Positions 8,620-17,642 of a stretch of DNA of 64,000 bases are shown here, one piece after another; position 1 is the stretch's first letter; the number at the start of each line of letters is the position of its first letter. The notes beneath the pieces were generated by a model. That model saw only the letters and a program-made list of their open reading frames with translations. It was not told the origin of the DNA and did not search any database. The position numbers and the translations under genes are program-made. Source of the stretch: Eudoraea chungangensis (GTDB taxonomy: Bacteria > Bacteroidota > Bacteroidia > Flavobacteriales > Flavobacteriaceae); NCBI RefSeq assembly GCF_029360665.1, contig NZ_JARDUB010000002.1:1-64000 (forward strand), read 5' to 3'.

Positions 8620-10011
8620 TTATTTGGCATCTTTTTTTAAGGATAGGTATAACTGTCTTTGTTTTAGGAGCACTTCTTTATAGGCTGGGTGAGAGACCAA
8701 ATTCGTTTCCTCATAAGGGTCTTTGGTGAGGTCAAACAATTCTTCATAACCGTGTTCTGTATATAAAATATATTTAAGCTCCGGATTAATGACACCTTCT
8801 ACCTTAGGTAGTTTGGGACTCCCAAAAAAATTATGTTCATAAAAGAATTCCTGCCTTGTAGTGCGGGCGTTAGCAACATGCTGAATAAGGTCTATACCCT
8901 GCATTTTTTTTAGGGGTTTAATTCCGGCAAAACCTAAAATGGTAGGTGCTATATCGATGTTTAAGGCAATATCTGTCTTTCTTCCCTTAATTTTTTTAGA
9001 AGAAGTTCTAGGGTCAAAAATTAGAAGAGGCACTCTTACCGACTCTTCGTAGGGATACCATTTTCCGGCCATTCCATGTTCTCCCAAAAACATGCCGTTA
9101 TCCCCCATATAAATAATTATGGTGTTTTTGTCTAGGTTTTTCTCTTTTAATTCTGCAATCAATTCTCCAACTACATCGTCCACTCCGGTGAGTAGTCTAT
9201 AGTAGTTCCTAACACTCTCCTGATATTTTTCTGGAGAGTTAAAACGGAGTTTCCATCTTTCGCGAGCTATGTTTTCCTCCGTTTGAAAAAAAGGAGGAAA
9301 ACTTTCCCAGTATTTTGGAGCGGCTGTTTTGGGTTGTGGAATCTCAATGTCTTTATAATAATTGTTATATCTCGGATTTGGAATAAATTGTCTTGGATCT
9401 CCATCTTGCACATGGGGAGCTTTAAAGCTTACGGACAAACAAAAGGGTCTGATATCTGAGGTATTAAGAAATGATTTAATACTATTACCTACTACATCGG
9501 TATAATGTATATAGTTGCCGTCTTCATCTAAATTTTCATATAATGGCTGCGTTTTGGTGGTGCATTCCCAGAAGTCATACGCATCTTTTGGATGGGTATC
9601 TGAACTTCCCACCCCATATTTTCCAATAAAGCCTATTCTATAACCACTGTTTTTCATTACAATAGGGTAGGTCTCGGCTAGGGCATCCGGCGAGAATGAG
9701 GTGTTGAAATCGTCTATCCCATGTCTGGAAAGGTATTGCCCAGACAGCATGCTAGCTCTGCTAACAGCGCAAATAGAAGTGGTAACATAGGCATTGTCAA
9801 ATAGAATGCCCTCCTTGGCAAGTTTATCAATATGAGGGGTTTTTAAAATAGGATTCCCCATAACCCCCAAAGCATCCCAACGTTGATCATCCGTTAGCAA
9901 AAAAATAATATTTGGTTTCTCCTGTAATGTGCTTTTTTCTTTCTTCTTGCAGCTGTCGAAAGGAAAGATTAAAGCCAATAGAAATAAGTAGAAAAAGGAT
10001 TTATAAGACAT
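8620..10011 (-). CDS. Family S1 sulfatase, lipoprotein, with unusual CAVSR active-site motif
   Basis: About 463 residues. The ATG at 10011 gives a lipoprotein signal ending in a Cys followed by KKKEKS. The sulfatase fold is clear: PNIIFLLTDDQRWDALG with the metal-binding Asp pair, the formylglycine motif region, GYRIGFIGKYGVG, IIIYMGDNGMFLGEHGMAGKW and TDIALNIDIAPTIL. The modified-cysteine motif reads C-A-V-S-R where the classic form is C-x-P/A-x-R, so Val replaces Pro. Likely periplasmic or outer-membrane hydrolysis of sulfate esters on algal or host glycans; the substrate is unknown. No SusC/SusD pair and no maturase gene lie in the window. DUF1080 gene follows. Confidence 0.9.
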   Translation of the reverse strand: MSYKSFFYLFLLALIFPFDSCKKKEKSTLQEKPNIIFLLTDDQRWDALGVMGNPILKTPHIDKLAKEGILFDNAYVTTSICAVSRASMLSGQYLSRHGIDDFNTSFSPDALAETYPIVMKNSGYRIGFIGKYGVGSSDTHPKDAYDFWECTTKTQPLYENLDEDGNYIHYTDVVGNSIKSFLNTSDIRPFCLSVSFKAPHVQDGDPRQFIPNPRYNNYYKDIEIPQPKTAAPKYWESFPPFFQTEENIARERWKLRFNSPEKYQESVRNYYRLLTGVDDVVGELIAELKEKNLDKNTIIIYMGDNGMFLGEHGMAGKWYPYEESVRVPLLIFDPRTSSKKIKGRKTDIALNIDIAPTILGFAGIKPLKKMQGIDLIQHVANARTTRQEFFYEHNFFGSPKLPKVEGVINPELKYILYTEHGYEELFDLTKDPYEETNLVSHPAYKEVLLKQRQLYLSLKKDAK

Positions 10012-10216
10012 AATCAAATGATTTCAGTTCGTATGTTCTTCTTTGCCTGCTGTTGATTAGCGGATAGATTTCTTTAGTAAGATAATACATGACCTAGTTT
10101 ATTTCCTAATCCAATGGGACAAAGAAATACTTGTTTATAGTTTTAGTAGTAAAAATACTAGATGAAGACCAGGGTGCTGCCACTGTTTTTTGTATTATTG
10201 CTTTTATAAATGAATG

Positions 10217-10228
10217 CTTTGTACAAAG
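10217..10228. other. 12-bp perfect palindrome in the gap before tRNA-Arg
   Basis: CTTTGTACAAAG is a perfect inverted repeat about 50 bp upstream of the tRNA gene, in the otherwise featureless 10012-10277 gap between the sulfatase and the tRNA. It could be an operator or chance. Confidence 0.2.
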
Positions 10229-10277
10229 TAAAAACATCATTTTTTTCTCTGTATAAATCGTTTTATCTAAGAAGGCC

Positions 10278-10349
10278 GGCCTCATAGTTCAACGGATAGA
10301 ATAGAAGTTTCCTAAACTTTAGATCCAGGTTCGATTCCTGGTGAGGTCA
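10278..10349 (+). tRNA. tRNA-Arg (anticodon CCT)
   Basis: A full cloverleaf can be drawn: acceptor GGCCTCA with TGAGGTC (one G.T pair), D-arm GTTC/GAAT with GG in the loop, anticodon stem GAAGT/ACTTT with loop TTCCTAA giving anticodon CCT, and T-arm CCAGG-TTCGATT-CCTGG. The discriminator is A at 10349 and CCA is not encoded. It reads AGG codons. Confidence 0.95.
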
Positions 10350-10406
10350 CTTTTCTTATAACTGAATTATTTTTCTTATTACCTTAGCACAAAAGCCAAA
10401 ATTTTT

Positions 10407-10850
10407 ATGGAAAAGAAGAAGGTAAAAAACGTATTCCTTGAAGGTGCTATTTCTCCAGAATTTATTGCCAATTCTATTGCCAAGCATCAGGTTAAAACAC
10501 AGATTGGCGCTCATGATATCTTTTTGGGTCAGGTTCGGGCAGATAAAATCGAAGGAAAAGAAGTCAGGGCAATAGAATACACTGCTTATGAAGAAATGGC
10601 AAATATTAAATTTCATGAGATCCGCGAAACAACATTTAAAAAGTTCGATTTAAGTTGCATGCATATCTATCACAGTCTTGGGGTAGTAAAGACAGGTGAA
10701 ATATGCTTGTTTGTATTTGTCTCTTCCGCCCATAGAAAGGTAGTATTTGATGCACTTGAATATCTTGTAGAAGAAATTAAAAAAGAAGTGCCGGTTTTTG
10801 GAAAAGAATTATTTGAAGGCGACAGTTATCAATGGAAAGTGAATAAGTAA
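10407..10850 (+). CDS. moaE: Molybdopterin synthase catalytic subunit MoaE
   Basis: The 147-residue protein matches MoaE: GAHDIFLGQVRAD near the start of the fold, IEYTAYEEMA, the HSLGVVKTGEI turn and the C-terminal KKEVPVFGKELFE with the two conserved lysines. MoaE, with the sulfur-carrier MoaD, converts cyclic pyranopterin monophosphate to molybdopterin in the cytoplasm. moaC follows after one base, so the two are one transcript. moaA, moaD and moeA are not nearby and must lie elsewhere if the pathway works. Confidence 0.93.
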   Translation: MEKKKVKNVFLEGAISPEFIANSIAKHQVKTQIGAHDIFLGQVRADKIEGKEVRAIEYTAYEEMANIKFHEIRETTFKKFDLSCMHIYHSLGVVKTGEICLFVFVSSAHRKVVFDALEYLVEEIKKEVPVFGKELFEGDSYQWKVNK

Positions 10851-10851
10851 T

Positions 10852-11283
10852 ATGGTCGACATTACATCAAAAAAGAACACTTTAAGAACCGCTATTGCCC
10901 AGGCTTTGGTTGAGGTGAGTTCTGAGGAGACCATAATGGCTATAAAAACGAATTCTGTACCAAAAGGAGATGTTTTTGCCATGAGTAAGGCTGCGGGTTT
11001 ATTAGGAGTAAAGAATACCCCTTTAGTCTTACCAGACTGTCATCCATTACCTATAGAATATACTGGAGTTGACTATGAAATAGAGGGAAACGAGATTAAG
11101 GTTTTGGTGACCGTAAAAACAATCTATAAAACTGGGGTGGAGGTAGAAGCTATGCACGGGGCTAGTGTTGTTGCACTGAATATGTACGATATGCTTAAAC
11201 CGATAGACAAGGGAATAGAAATTAAATGCGTAAAACTTTTACATAAATCTGGAGGCAAGTCGGACATAAATAATGTGCCTTAA
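10852..11283 (+). CDS. moaC: Cyclic pyranopterin monophosphate synthase MoaC
   Basis: 143 residues with the MoaC hallmarks: MVDIT at the N-terminus, the PDCHPLPI motif (usually LCHPLPL), KTGVEVEAMHGASVVALNMYDMLK containing the catalytic Asp and Lys (YDMxK), and the closing LLHKSGGKSD. MoaC turns the MoaA product into cyclic pyranopterin monophosphate, the step before MoaE/MoaD. Translation is probably coupled with moaE, one base upstream. It ends 6 bp from the convergent exported-protein gene. Confidence 0.93.
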   Translation: MVDITSKKNTLRTAIAQALVEVSSEETIMAIKTNSVPKGDVFAMSKAAGLLGVKNTPLVLPDCHPLPIEYTGVDYEIEGNEIKVLVTVKTIYKTGVEVEAMHGASVVALNMYDMLKPIDKGIEIKCVKLLHKSGGKSDINNVP

Positions 11284-11288
11284 ACGCA

Positions 11289-11993
11289 TTAATCTCTAAG
11301 ACTCCAAATTTCGTACATAGGTTCCCCTTTGCTATTTTTTCCTTTATGATGCCAATCCGAATCTTTTACCTCATATGAGAAATCTAATGCGGCACCGACC
11401 CTATTATTGTCTCTGGAAAAGAAGGTAATATTTTCTAAATAATGTCCGTCTTTTGAAGAAAAAATTCCGCCGCCAGTTCCTGAAAATTTAAAAGTTTCGG
11501 TTTGATATGCAATCCATTGAAAATGGCCGTCTACTAAAAACTTCATGGTCTTGCGAGCCTGTTTTTCCCCTCGTCTTTCCTGACCTTCATCAGGCCCCCT
11601 GGTCGCAAAGAGCCATTTGCCATCTAATGCCTGACTCTCCTTTGGAAGTTTGGTAAAGACCATAGGTTTCTTTTGTTTTAGAATTAGGTTAGAATTAGAA
11701 ACTTCTATTGGCCATTCTATCTTTTTTAATCCGTCGGTTTCATAGTTAGAATTAAATTCCAAGGAAATATTTATAACACCATTCTCTAAAGAATAATAGC
11801 CTCCCAAGGTATATTTGAAATCTGCTGGGCTGGTCATATAAACGGTGTAAACGATATAGGAATCATCTACTTTTATTTCATGTATAGTGGCGGTATTATC
11901 TTTAGTAATTTCAGAGGTATACACCCCCGTCGGAATTTGCGCAAATGCTGCCGCGGATACAAATAAGAGGGTTAATATGAGAAGGTTTTTCAT
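11289..11993 (-). CDS. Hypothetical exported protein
   Basis: I do not recognise the family. ATG at 11993 gives a clean signal peptide (MKNLLILTLLFVSAAAFAQ) and a mature protein of about 215 residues; a longer frame from 12056 would bury it. The body is rich in beta-strand-like alternation (GVYTSEITKD, YSLENGVINISLEF) and contains TRGPDEGQERRGEKQ and GTGGGIFSSKDGHYLEN, a pattern seen in lipocalin-like or membrane/secreted proteins of Bacteroidetes. It lies 67 bp downstream of the threonine dehydrogenase gene on the same strand. Confidence 0.8.
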   Translation of the reverse strand: MKNLLILTLLFVSAAAFAQIPTGVYTSEITKDNTATIHEIKVDDSYIVYTVYMTSPADFKYTLGGYYSLENGVINISLEFNSNYETDGLKKIEWPIEVSNSNLILKQKKPMVFTKLPKESQALDGKWLFATRGPDEGQERRGEKQARKTMKFLVDGHFQWIAYQTETFKFSGTGGGIFSSKDGHYLENITFFSRDNNRVGAALDFSYEVKDSDWHHKGKNSKGEPMYEIWSLRD

Positions 11994-12060
11994 CGCGTTT
12001 GTTTTAGTGAAATAAAAATAATGATATTTTATAAACAGCTCATTCCTAAATGGCAATGAA

Positions 12061-13008
12061 CTAAAAGTTTTTCGATAATTGATTTATCATTTCAGCCGTA
12101 GTCTTGGTCAAATCAAATTCAGCTGCCCAATTCCAGTCTTCCTTCGCTTTTGAATCGTCTATACTACTAGGCCAGGTGTCGGCTATACTTTGCCTGAAAT
12201 CTGGCTGGTATGTAATGCTAAAATCGGGAAGCCACTGTTTTATGCTTTCCGAAATTTCCTTAGGGGAGAAACTCATGGCGCCTAAATTATAAGACGATCG
12301 GACTTTAATTTGTCCTGTATCGGAATCCATTAATTCAATTGCAGCCCTTATGGCGTCGTCCATAAACATCATGGGTAGTTTTGTATCTTCCTTTAAAAAG
12401 CATTGATAGTTTCCCTTAGACAAGGCATCGTGATAAATTTCAACGGCATAGTCAGTTGTGCCTCCGCCGGGTTGTGTTTTCCAACTAATAAGGCCGGGAT
12501 ATCGAAGACTTCTTACATCTACATTGTATTTATTATGGTAGTATTCGCACCAGCGTTCCCCTGATAATTTACTTATCCCATAGACAGTACTAGGCTCCAT
12601 AATACTGTTTTGAGGCGTCATGTCTCGTGGGGTATTTGGCCCAAATACCGCTATGCTTGAAGGCCAGAATATTTTGTTTATTTTATTTTCTTTGGCAAGG
12701 TTTAAGACATTAAATAGAGAATTCATATTAAGGTTCCAAGCTCTCTCCGGAAATTTTTCGGCCGTTGCACTAAGCATTGCGGCCATTAAATAAACTTCCT
12801 CGATTTCATGATATAAGATAACATCTTCAACAGCCTCGTAATTAGTGGCGTCTAATAATTCAAATGGACCTGATTGCATAAGACTATCACTCCCCTCCCT
12901 AATATCACTAGCTACTACACATTCTTCCCCATAGAGCTCGCGCAGCTTTAAGGTCAATTCGGTGCCAATTTGCCCGCAGGCTCCAATTATTAAGATAGAT
13001 TTTTGCAT
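12061..13008 (-). CDS. tdh: L-threonine 3-dehydrogenase, short-chain (epimerase-like) type
   Basis: 315 residues of an extended SDR. The NAD-binding GACGQIGTEL motif opens the protein, the active-site Ser is in FWPSSIAVFG and Tyr/Lys in TVYGISK. The stretch LRYPGLISWKTQPGGGTTDYAVEIY is characteristic of the SDR-type threonine dehydrogenase known from Flavobacterium frigidimaris and animals, which oxidises threonine to 2-amino-3-ketobutyrate. The partner ligase Kbl is not in the window. A near-consensus promoter (TATCTTTA) lies upstream. The alternative is a general UDP-sugar epimerase, which I consider less likely. Confidence 0.88.
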   Translation of the reverse strand: MQKSILIIGACGQIGTELTLKLRELYGEECVVASDIREGSDSLMQSGPFELLDATNYEAVEDVILYHEIEEVYLMAAMLSATAEKFPERAWNLNMNSLFNVLNLAKENKINKIFWPSSIAVFGPNTPRDMTPQNSIMEPSTVYGISKLSGERWCEYYHNKYNVDVRSLRYPGLISWKTQPGGGTTDYAVEIYHDALSKGNYQCFLKEDTKLPMMFMDDAIRAAIELMDSDTGQIKVRSSYNLGAMSFSPKEISESIKQWLPDFSITYQPDFRQSIADTWPSSIDDSKAKEDWNWAAEFDLTKTTAEMINQLSKNF

Positions 13009-13073
13009 TTGTTAAGAGTAAATTATAAGCGTGGGTTAAAGATAGCTTTTATTAAAATTTGTACATTCGTCTT

Positions 13074-13568
13074 ATGAGAAAAATCGTAGTTTTTATAACT
13101 ATTGTCTTAGTTTTTTCTTCTTGCAGAAACCGGCAGAATCTGGATGAAAAACAGGTAATTACACAGGTAGAATTTGACGTATCAGAGCTCCCTGGGCTTT
13201 TTGAATTAAATCTTGAAACACAGGAAATAGTGGATAAATGGATTAATTACAAAGAATTAGAATCTTCGATAGAAGCATTGTACCAGATTAAAAATAATGA
13301 AGAATTAATACTGCTCATAGAGAATACTGTTGAAAAACAAAACGCGATGGCTTCGGGGAAGTATCCAGAACCTTTTAATACGCCTCAGATTAAGAGCAGA
13401 CAAAAGGTCTTTATGACCTTTGTTTTAAAAGTTAAAGCAACTTTAGAATATAGAAAAGATCCGATTCCACCTACCATTGAGATGATTGATGCTTTTAATA
13501 TTATGAGACGGCAGTTCGACGTATTAATGAATAGCCAAATAGACACTAAAAACATACTAAATGACTAA
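13074..13568 (+). CDS. Hypothetical lipoprotein
   Basis: ATG at 13074 starts a typical lipoprotein signal (MRKIVVFITIVLVFSSC); a longer start at 13059 is less likely. The mature part of about 148 residues is mainly helical and charged, with no motif I recognise. It overlaps the next gene by 8 bases, so it is probably translated together with the SnoaL-like protein and the trehalase further on. A divergent promoter region is shared with the threonine dehydrogenase gene. Confidence 0.75.
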   Translation: MRKIVVFITIVLVFSSCRNRQNLDEKQVITQVEFDVSELPGLFELNLETQEIVDKWINYKELESSIEALYQIKNNEELILLIENTVEKQNAMASGKYPEPFNTPQIKSRQKVFMTFVLKVKATLEYRKDPIPPTIEMIDAFNIMRRQFDVLMNSQIDTKNILND

Positions 13569-14076
13569 GTACTTTTTTGCCAGCCTTATAGTTTTTACCA
13601 TTGCCGTAACGGCACAAGAAGATTTGAAAACCGAGATTGATTTTACCCTTGACCAATGGCATAAAGCAGCAGCAGAGGCAGACTTTGACGCATACTTTGG
13701 AATACTGGCGGATGATGGAGTTTTTATTGGGACGGATGCTTCCGAAAATTGGCAGAATAAACCATTTAAGGATTTTAGTCGACCGTATTTTGACAAAGGT
13801 AAGGCTTGGAGTTTTACTGCAGTGGAACGCAATATTTATCTAAATAAAGGAGGTGATGTTGCCTGGTTCGACGAATTACTTAAAACAAGGATGCAATTAT
13901 GTAGGGGTTCCGGGGTACTCACAAAGCAAAACGGCAAGTGGAGAATTAAACACTATGTTCTCTCGTTGACCATACCAAACGACGATGTTAATTCTATAGC
14001 TGCAGCAAAAAAAGTAAGAGATAGTATTTTTATATCGAAATTAGCCCCAAGAAATTCTCAGCTAAAGCAAAACTAG
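13561..14076 (+). CDS. Exported SnoaL/NTF2-like (DUF4440-type) protein
   Basis: 171 residues with a short signal peptide (MTKYFFASLIVFTIAVTAQ). The rest fits the NTF2-like cone fold: a helix (FTLDQWHKAAAEADFDAYFGILADDGVFIGTD begins it), then WSFTAVERNIYLNKGGDVAWFDELL and the closing GSGVLTKQNGKWRIKHYVLS. Such proteins bind small ligands or have lost activity; the function here is unknown. It overlaps the upstream lipoprotein gene by 8 bp and lies 18 bp before the trehalase gene, suggesting an operon. Confidence 0.85.
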   Translation: MTKYFFASLIVFTIAVTAQEDLKTEIDFTLDQWHKAAAEADFDAYFGILADDGVFIGTDASENWQNKPFKDFSRPYFDKGKAWSFTAVERNIYLNKGGDVAWFDELLKTRMQLCRGSGVLTKQNGKWRIKHYVLSLTIPNDDVNSIAAAKKVRDSIFISKLAPRNSQLKQN

Positions 14077-14094
14077 TCTTTCAATAAATCTACT

Positions 14095-15690
14095 ATGAAG
14101 TATTCTAAAAACGTCCCTTTTTTAATTGTATTTTTTTTAGTCATTTTAGGATGTCGGGAGGAAAATAAAACAGAGACTTTTAATTATTATGAGTCTCAGT
14201 TATTTAAAGACGTTCAACTTCAGGCTGTTTTTGAGGACTCAAAAACCTTTGTAGACCTAGTCCCAAATTCTTCATACGCGGAAATAAACAAAGCATATGA
14301 AGAGCAATATCAAAAAGATGGTTTTAACCTCAAGGAATTTGTGGAGGATAATTTTAGCGATAAGTCTACCGCTTATTTAAATTTTTCCACGGATACTACG
14401 AAAACAATGTACGAGCATATAAGTAGCATGTGGAGTAAGCTAAGTAGGGGGCCAGATGTTGTACTAGAACATTCCTCAAGGCTGGCTCTACCGAAATCCT
14501 ATGTAGTTCCTGGCGGCAGATTTAAAGAAATATACTATTGGGACAGCTATTTTACTATTGAGGGATTGTTGGCAGATAGGCAAGAATTACTAGCGACAAA
14601 TATGGTGGATAATTTTGCCTATTTAATAGATACCTTAGGGTTTATACCCAATGGCACCAGAAATTATTATTTAACTCGTTCGCAACCTCCTTTCTTCACC
14701 TTAATGGTAGAGGCCTTATCTAGAAAAGATAGTACCATACTTTTAAACTATTTACCACAGATTGAGAAGGAATACAATTATTGGATGAGGGGGGCTGCAG
14801 AGAATTCAGCAGCTTATACTTCAAATAATCGAGTGGTTAAAGTAGAAGATAATGTATTTCTTAATCGCTATTGGGATAGTGGAAATACGCCCAGACCCGA
14901 GAGCTATAAAGAAGACGTTCATCTGGCAAGAGATCTAAAAGAAAGGGACGCAAAAGAAAAACTTTATACAAATCTGAGATCTGGAGCGGCCTCAGGTTGG
15001 GATTTCAGCAGCCGGTGGTATGCTGCGGGCGGAGAATTTGAATCTACCAGTACGGCGGATATTTTGCCTATAGACCTTAACTCTCTTCTATATTTTATGG
15101 AAATCCAGCTAGCGGATGGCTACCGTCAAAAAGGATTAGAAGAAGATGCAAATAAGTTTAGCTCCTTAGCCTCTTCTCGCAAAGCTGCAATGTTAGAACT
15201 CTTTTGGGATGAAAATTCGGGATTCTTCTTCGATTATAATTTTGTAAAGAAAGAAAGAACAAGGCATTATACCCTTGCTGCTGCTTTTCCAATGTTTTTT
15301 GAAATAGCAAGTCCGGAACAAGCGGAAAAAGTTAAGGAGATGCTCCTGAAGGATTTTTTAAAAGATGGGGGATTACTTACTACATTAAAAAATACAGGAC
15401 AACAATGGGACGCTCCAAATGGCTGGGCACCTTTGCAATGGATGACTGTTCATGGTCTTCTTAATTACGGCTATAAAGAAGAGGCAAAAGACATAATGGA
15501 AAGGTGGTTGGCTTCTAACGAGCGAGTGTATAAGAATACTGGCAAAATGATGGAAAAATACAATGTAGAGGATATTTCATTACTTTCTGGTGGGGGAGAG
15601 TATTCTACACAGGATGGTTTTGGATGGACAAACGGGGTAGCCATAGGATTTAGAGTTATGTTAGAAAAGCTAAACGAAGCAATAGACTAG
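14095..15690 (+). CDS. treA: Trehalase (GH37), lipoprotein
   Basis: 531 residues. The N-terminus is a lipoprotein signal (LVILGC). Both family signatures are present: PGGRFKEIYYWDSYF near residue 140 and QWDAPNGWAPLQW near 440. The catalytic pair is Asp303 (SGWDFSSRWY) and Glu502 (GGGEYSTQDGFGWTNG). GH37 enzymes split trehalose into two glucose units; the lipid anchor places this one in the periplasm or on the outer membrane. It is third in a run of closely spaced genes. No trehalose transporter or phosphorylase is nearby. Confidence 0.93.
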   Translation: MKYSKNVPFLIVFFLVILGCREENKTETFNYYESQLFKDVQLQAVFEDSKTFVDLVPNSSYAEINKAYEEQYQKDGFNLKEFVEDNFSDKSTAYLNFSTDTTKTMYEHISSMWSKLSRGPDVVLEHSSRLALPKSYVVPGGRFKEIYYWDSYFTIEGLLADRQELLATNMVDNFAYLIDTLGFIPNGTRNYYLTRSQPPFFTLMVEALSRKDSTILLNYLPQIEKEYNYWMRGAAENSAAYTSNNRVVKVEDNVFLNRYWDSGNTPRPESYKEDVHLARDLKERDAKEKLYTNLRSGAASGWDFSSRWYAAGGEFESTSTADILPIDLNSLLYFMEIQLADGYRQKGLEEDANKFSSLASSRKAAMLELFWDENSGFFFDYNFVKKERTRHYTLAAAFPMFFEIASPEQAEKVKEMLLKDFLKDGGLLTTLKNTGQQWDAPNGWAPLQWMTVHGLLNYGYKEEAKDIMERWLASNERVYKNTGKMMEKYNVEDISLLSGGGEYSTQDGFGWTNGVAIGFRVMLEKLNEAID

Positions 15691-15779
15691 GCCCTCCAAA
15701 AACTCTTTTTATCCTATTTTGAAAGTTTCTCTCTTTTCCTTGACTAAACCTATAAACCAATAGTAATCTTATTCAGTAA

Positions 15780-16871
15780 ATGCCTTCTTCACTACTCTTT
15801 CTTCCGGACATTTCCGGATATACCAAGTTTGTTCAAACTACAGAGATTGAACATAGTCAGCATGTAATAGCAGAATTATTAGAAGTGCTTTTAGAGGCAA
15901 ATACAGAGGATTTGCGATTGGCCGAGGTAGAAGGGGATGCACTGTTCTTTTATAAACAGGGAGAAATCCCATCCCAGGAAAGACTTTTGGCGCAGATAGA
16001 GACTATGTTTACCGCCTTCTATTCACATCTGAAATTGCTAGAGAAAAATAGAATTTGTCCCTGTAATGCTTGTGCAACGGCACCAGATCTAAAACTCAAA
16101 ATAATTGCTCATAGTGGTGAGATTCAGTTTCTGGAAGTTGGCGGAAGTAGTAAACCATTTGGAAAACAAGTTATTGAGGTACATAGGCTTCTCAAAAATT
16201 CCGTAGATAGCGATAATTATGTTTTAATCAGTGCAGATTTGGCAACCGCTATTGGATTACCAATTGCATATGAAAGCAGGTTGTTTTCGTTTAAGCTTGG
16301 GCAAGATAATTACGATAGTAAGCCTTTAGACTATATCTACGCCCTGATTGATAGGAACATGCTAAACCTAAGCCACAGCATGACCGGGAATAAGGTGGTT
16401 TTTGATAGAAAGCCAGATTACCAATACTACAAGGAGTTTTCTGTAAAGGCAGAAGACTTATTAGAATTTATAACTAATTATTCTTATAGACATCAATGGG
16501 TAGAAGGGGTAGACGAATTTAGGTTTAACAAAAACGAAGTTACTCGCCTAGGAACAGAGCACCTTTGTGTAATTAACAATAAACATCTCAACTTCGTAGC
16601 TGTCACCAAAGATTCTGAGAAGGGTAATTTAGTTTATGGGGAAATGACAAAACAACTTCCTATTGCAGATCGGCTTTATCAATTCTTTATTATTACTCCT
16701 ATTTCTGAAACTTTATCTGGTATTACCGTGGAAGTTTATTGGGAATCTAAATCGTATTTTAAAAAACTGCTTTGGAGCCTATTCGGTAAAAGAGTAATCA
16801 AAGGAAATATTCTTAAGTCCTTAACCCTCCTGCATAAAATGGTTCAAAAAACACCTGAATACTCTAGTTAA
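15780..16871 (+). CDS. DUF2652 cyclase-like domain protein with C-terminal SRPBCC-like half
   Basis: 363 residues in two halves. About 1-190 match DUF2652: FLPDISGYTKFV and VEGDALFFY mimic the two metal-site motifs of class III cyclases, but a CPCNAC cysteine cluster interrupts the fold and the Asn/Arg transition-state motif is not visible. About 205-355 look like a SRPBCC (START-like) ligand-binding domain (VKAEDLLEFITNYSYRHQWVEGV begins it). It could be a degenerate cyclase or a nucleotide sensor. The true function is unknown. It stands 89 bp after the trehalase gene. Confidence 0.75.
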   Translation: MPSSLLFLPDISGYTKFVQTTEIEHSQHVIAELLEVLLEANTEDLRLAEVEGDALFFYKQGEIPSQERLLAQIETMFTAFYSHLKLLEKNRICPCNACATAPDLKLKIIAHSGEIQFLEVGGSSKPFGKQVIEVHRLLKNSVDSDNYVLISADLATAIGLPIAYESRLFSFKLGQDNYDSKPLDYIYALIDRNMLNLSHSMTGNKVVFDRKPDYQYYKEFSVKAEDLLEFITNYSYRHQWVEGVDEFRFNKNEVTRLGTEHLCVINNKHLNFVAVTKDSEKGNLVYGEMTKQLPIADRLYQFFIITPISETLSGITVEVYWESKSYFKKLLWSLFGKRVIKGNILKSLTLLHKMVQKTPEYSS

Positions 16872-16929
16872 CGAACTAAGAGAATAAGAGGGATTCTTTT
16901 ATAAAGCCAGAAAATATGTGAACTAAACC

Positions 16930-17622
16930 TTAGTTGCCTTCTTCTTCGCTCTTACGTGTTTCTAGGGCTTGCTTACTTAAGCTGGCTAAATTAAAACTGG
17001 GATCTATTTTTAATGCTTCATCAATTGTAGCAATGGCCTCATCAATATCGTCTTTGTTCATATTGTACTGAACCAGTCCCTTTAAATGGTAGAATGCCGC
17101 TTTTAAAGATACTTCATAAGGTTGTTGTCTTTCGTAAAAAGCATGTTTCATTTCATCTGTTGCATTTAATATCCCATACTCAATATTAACGCTAGCACCA
17201 ACATTATCTCCTGTCTGAATTTTTAAATCAGCAAGTTCATAGGCTACATAAGCACTGGGTTTTCTTTTGAACAGGATTTCAAATTGCTCTAAGGATCTTT
17301 TTGGCTGGTTGAGAGATTTAAGGGATACCGCCTTAATATGGACAGCCATATCAGAATCTGTAGGATTAGTTTCAAAACCTATAGTATTTAGAGCTTGTAA
17401 ATGTTGATTGTTGTTTAGATATAAATAGGCTAGTGTATCTCTTCTTTCCACAGAAGGCGCTAAAATATTTAAATGAGTCATGGCATTTATCACACCATTA
17501 ATATCTCCCTGAGTCCTCATTTGCTGGTAGTAGGCTTCAAAATGATCCTGCAATTCCTTATTGTCTTGTCCTGATACTCCTAAACCAAAAAAAAGGAGGA
17601 AAGCAAATACTAAGTTTTTCAT
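16930..17622 (-). CDS. Exported tetratricopeptide repeat protein
   Basis: 230 residues: signal peptide MKNLVFAFLLFFGLGVSGQ, then paired helices in TPR style (LAYLYLNNNQHLQAL, AVSLKSLNQPKRSLEQFEILFKRKPSAY, LKGLVQYNMNKDDIDEAIATIDEALKIDPSFNLA). TPR arrays bind other proteins, so this is probably a periplasmic scaffold; the partner is unknown. It has its own promoter just upstream (17643-17675) and ends facing the DUF2652 gene. Confidence 0.85.
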   Translation of the reverse strand: MKNLVFAFLLFFGLGVSGQDNKELQDHFEAYYQQMRTQGDINGVINAMTHLNILAPSVERRDTLAYLYLNNNQHLQALNTIGFETNPTDSDMAVHIKAVSLKSLNQPKRSLEQFEILFKRKPSAYVAYELADLKIQTGDNVGASVNIEYGILNATDEMKHAFYERQQPYEVSLKAAFYHLKGLVQYNMNKDDIDEAIATIDEALKIDPSFNLASLSKQALETRKSEEEGN

Positions 17623-17642
17623 CTATCTATATTTTTGTGCGG

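Noticed and set aside
12000-12056. Longer N-terminus for the exported protein ending at 11289
   Set aside because: It would place 21 residues before a clear signal peptide that begins at ATG 11993.
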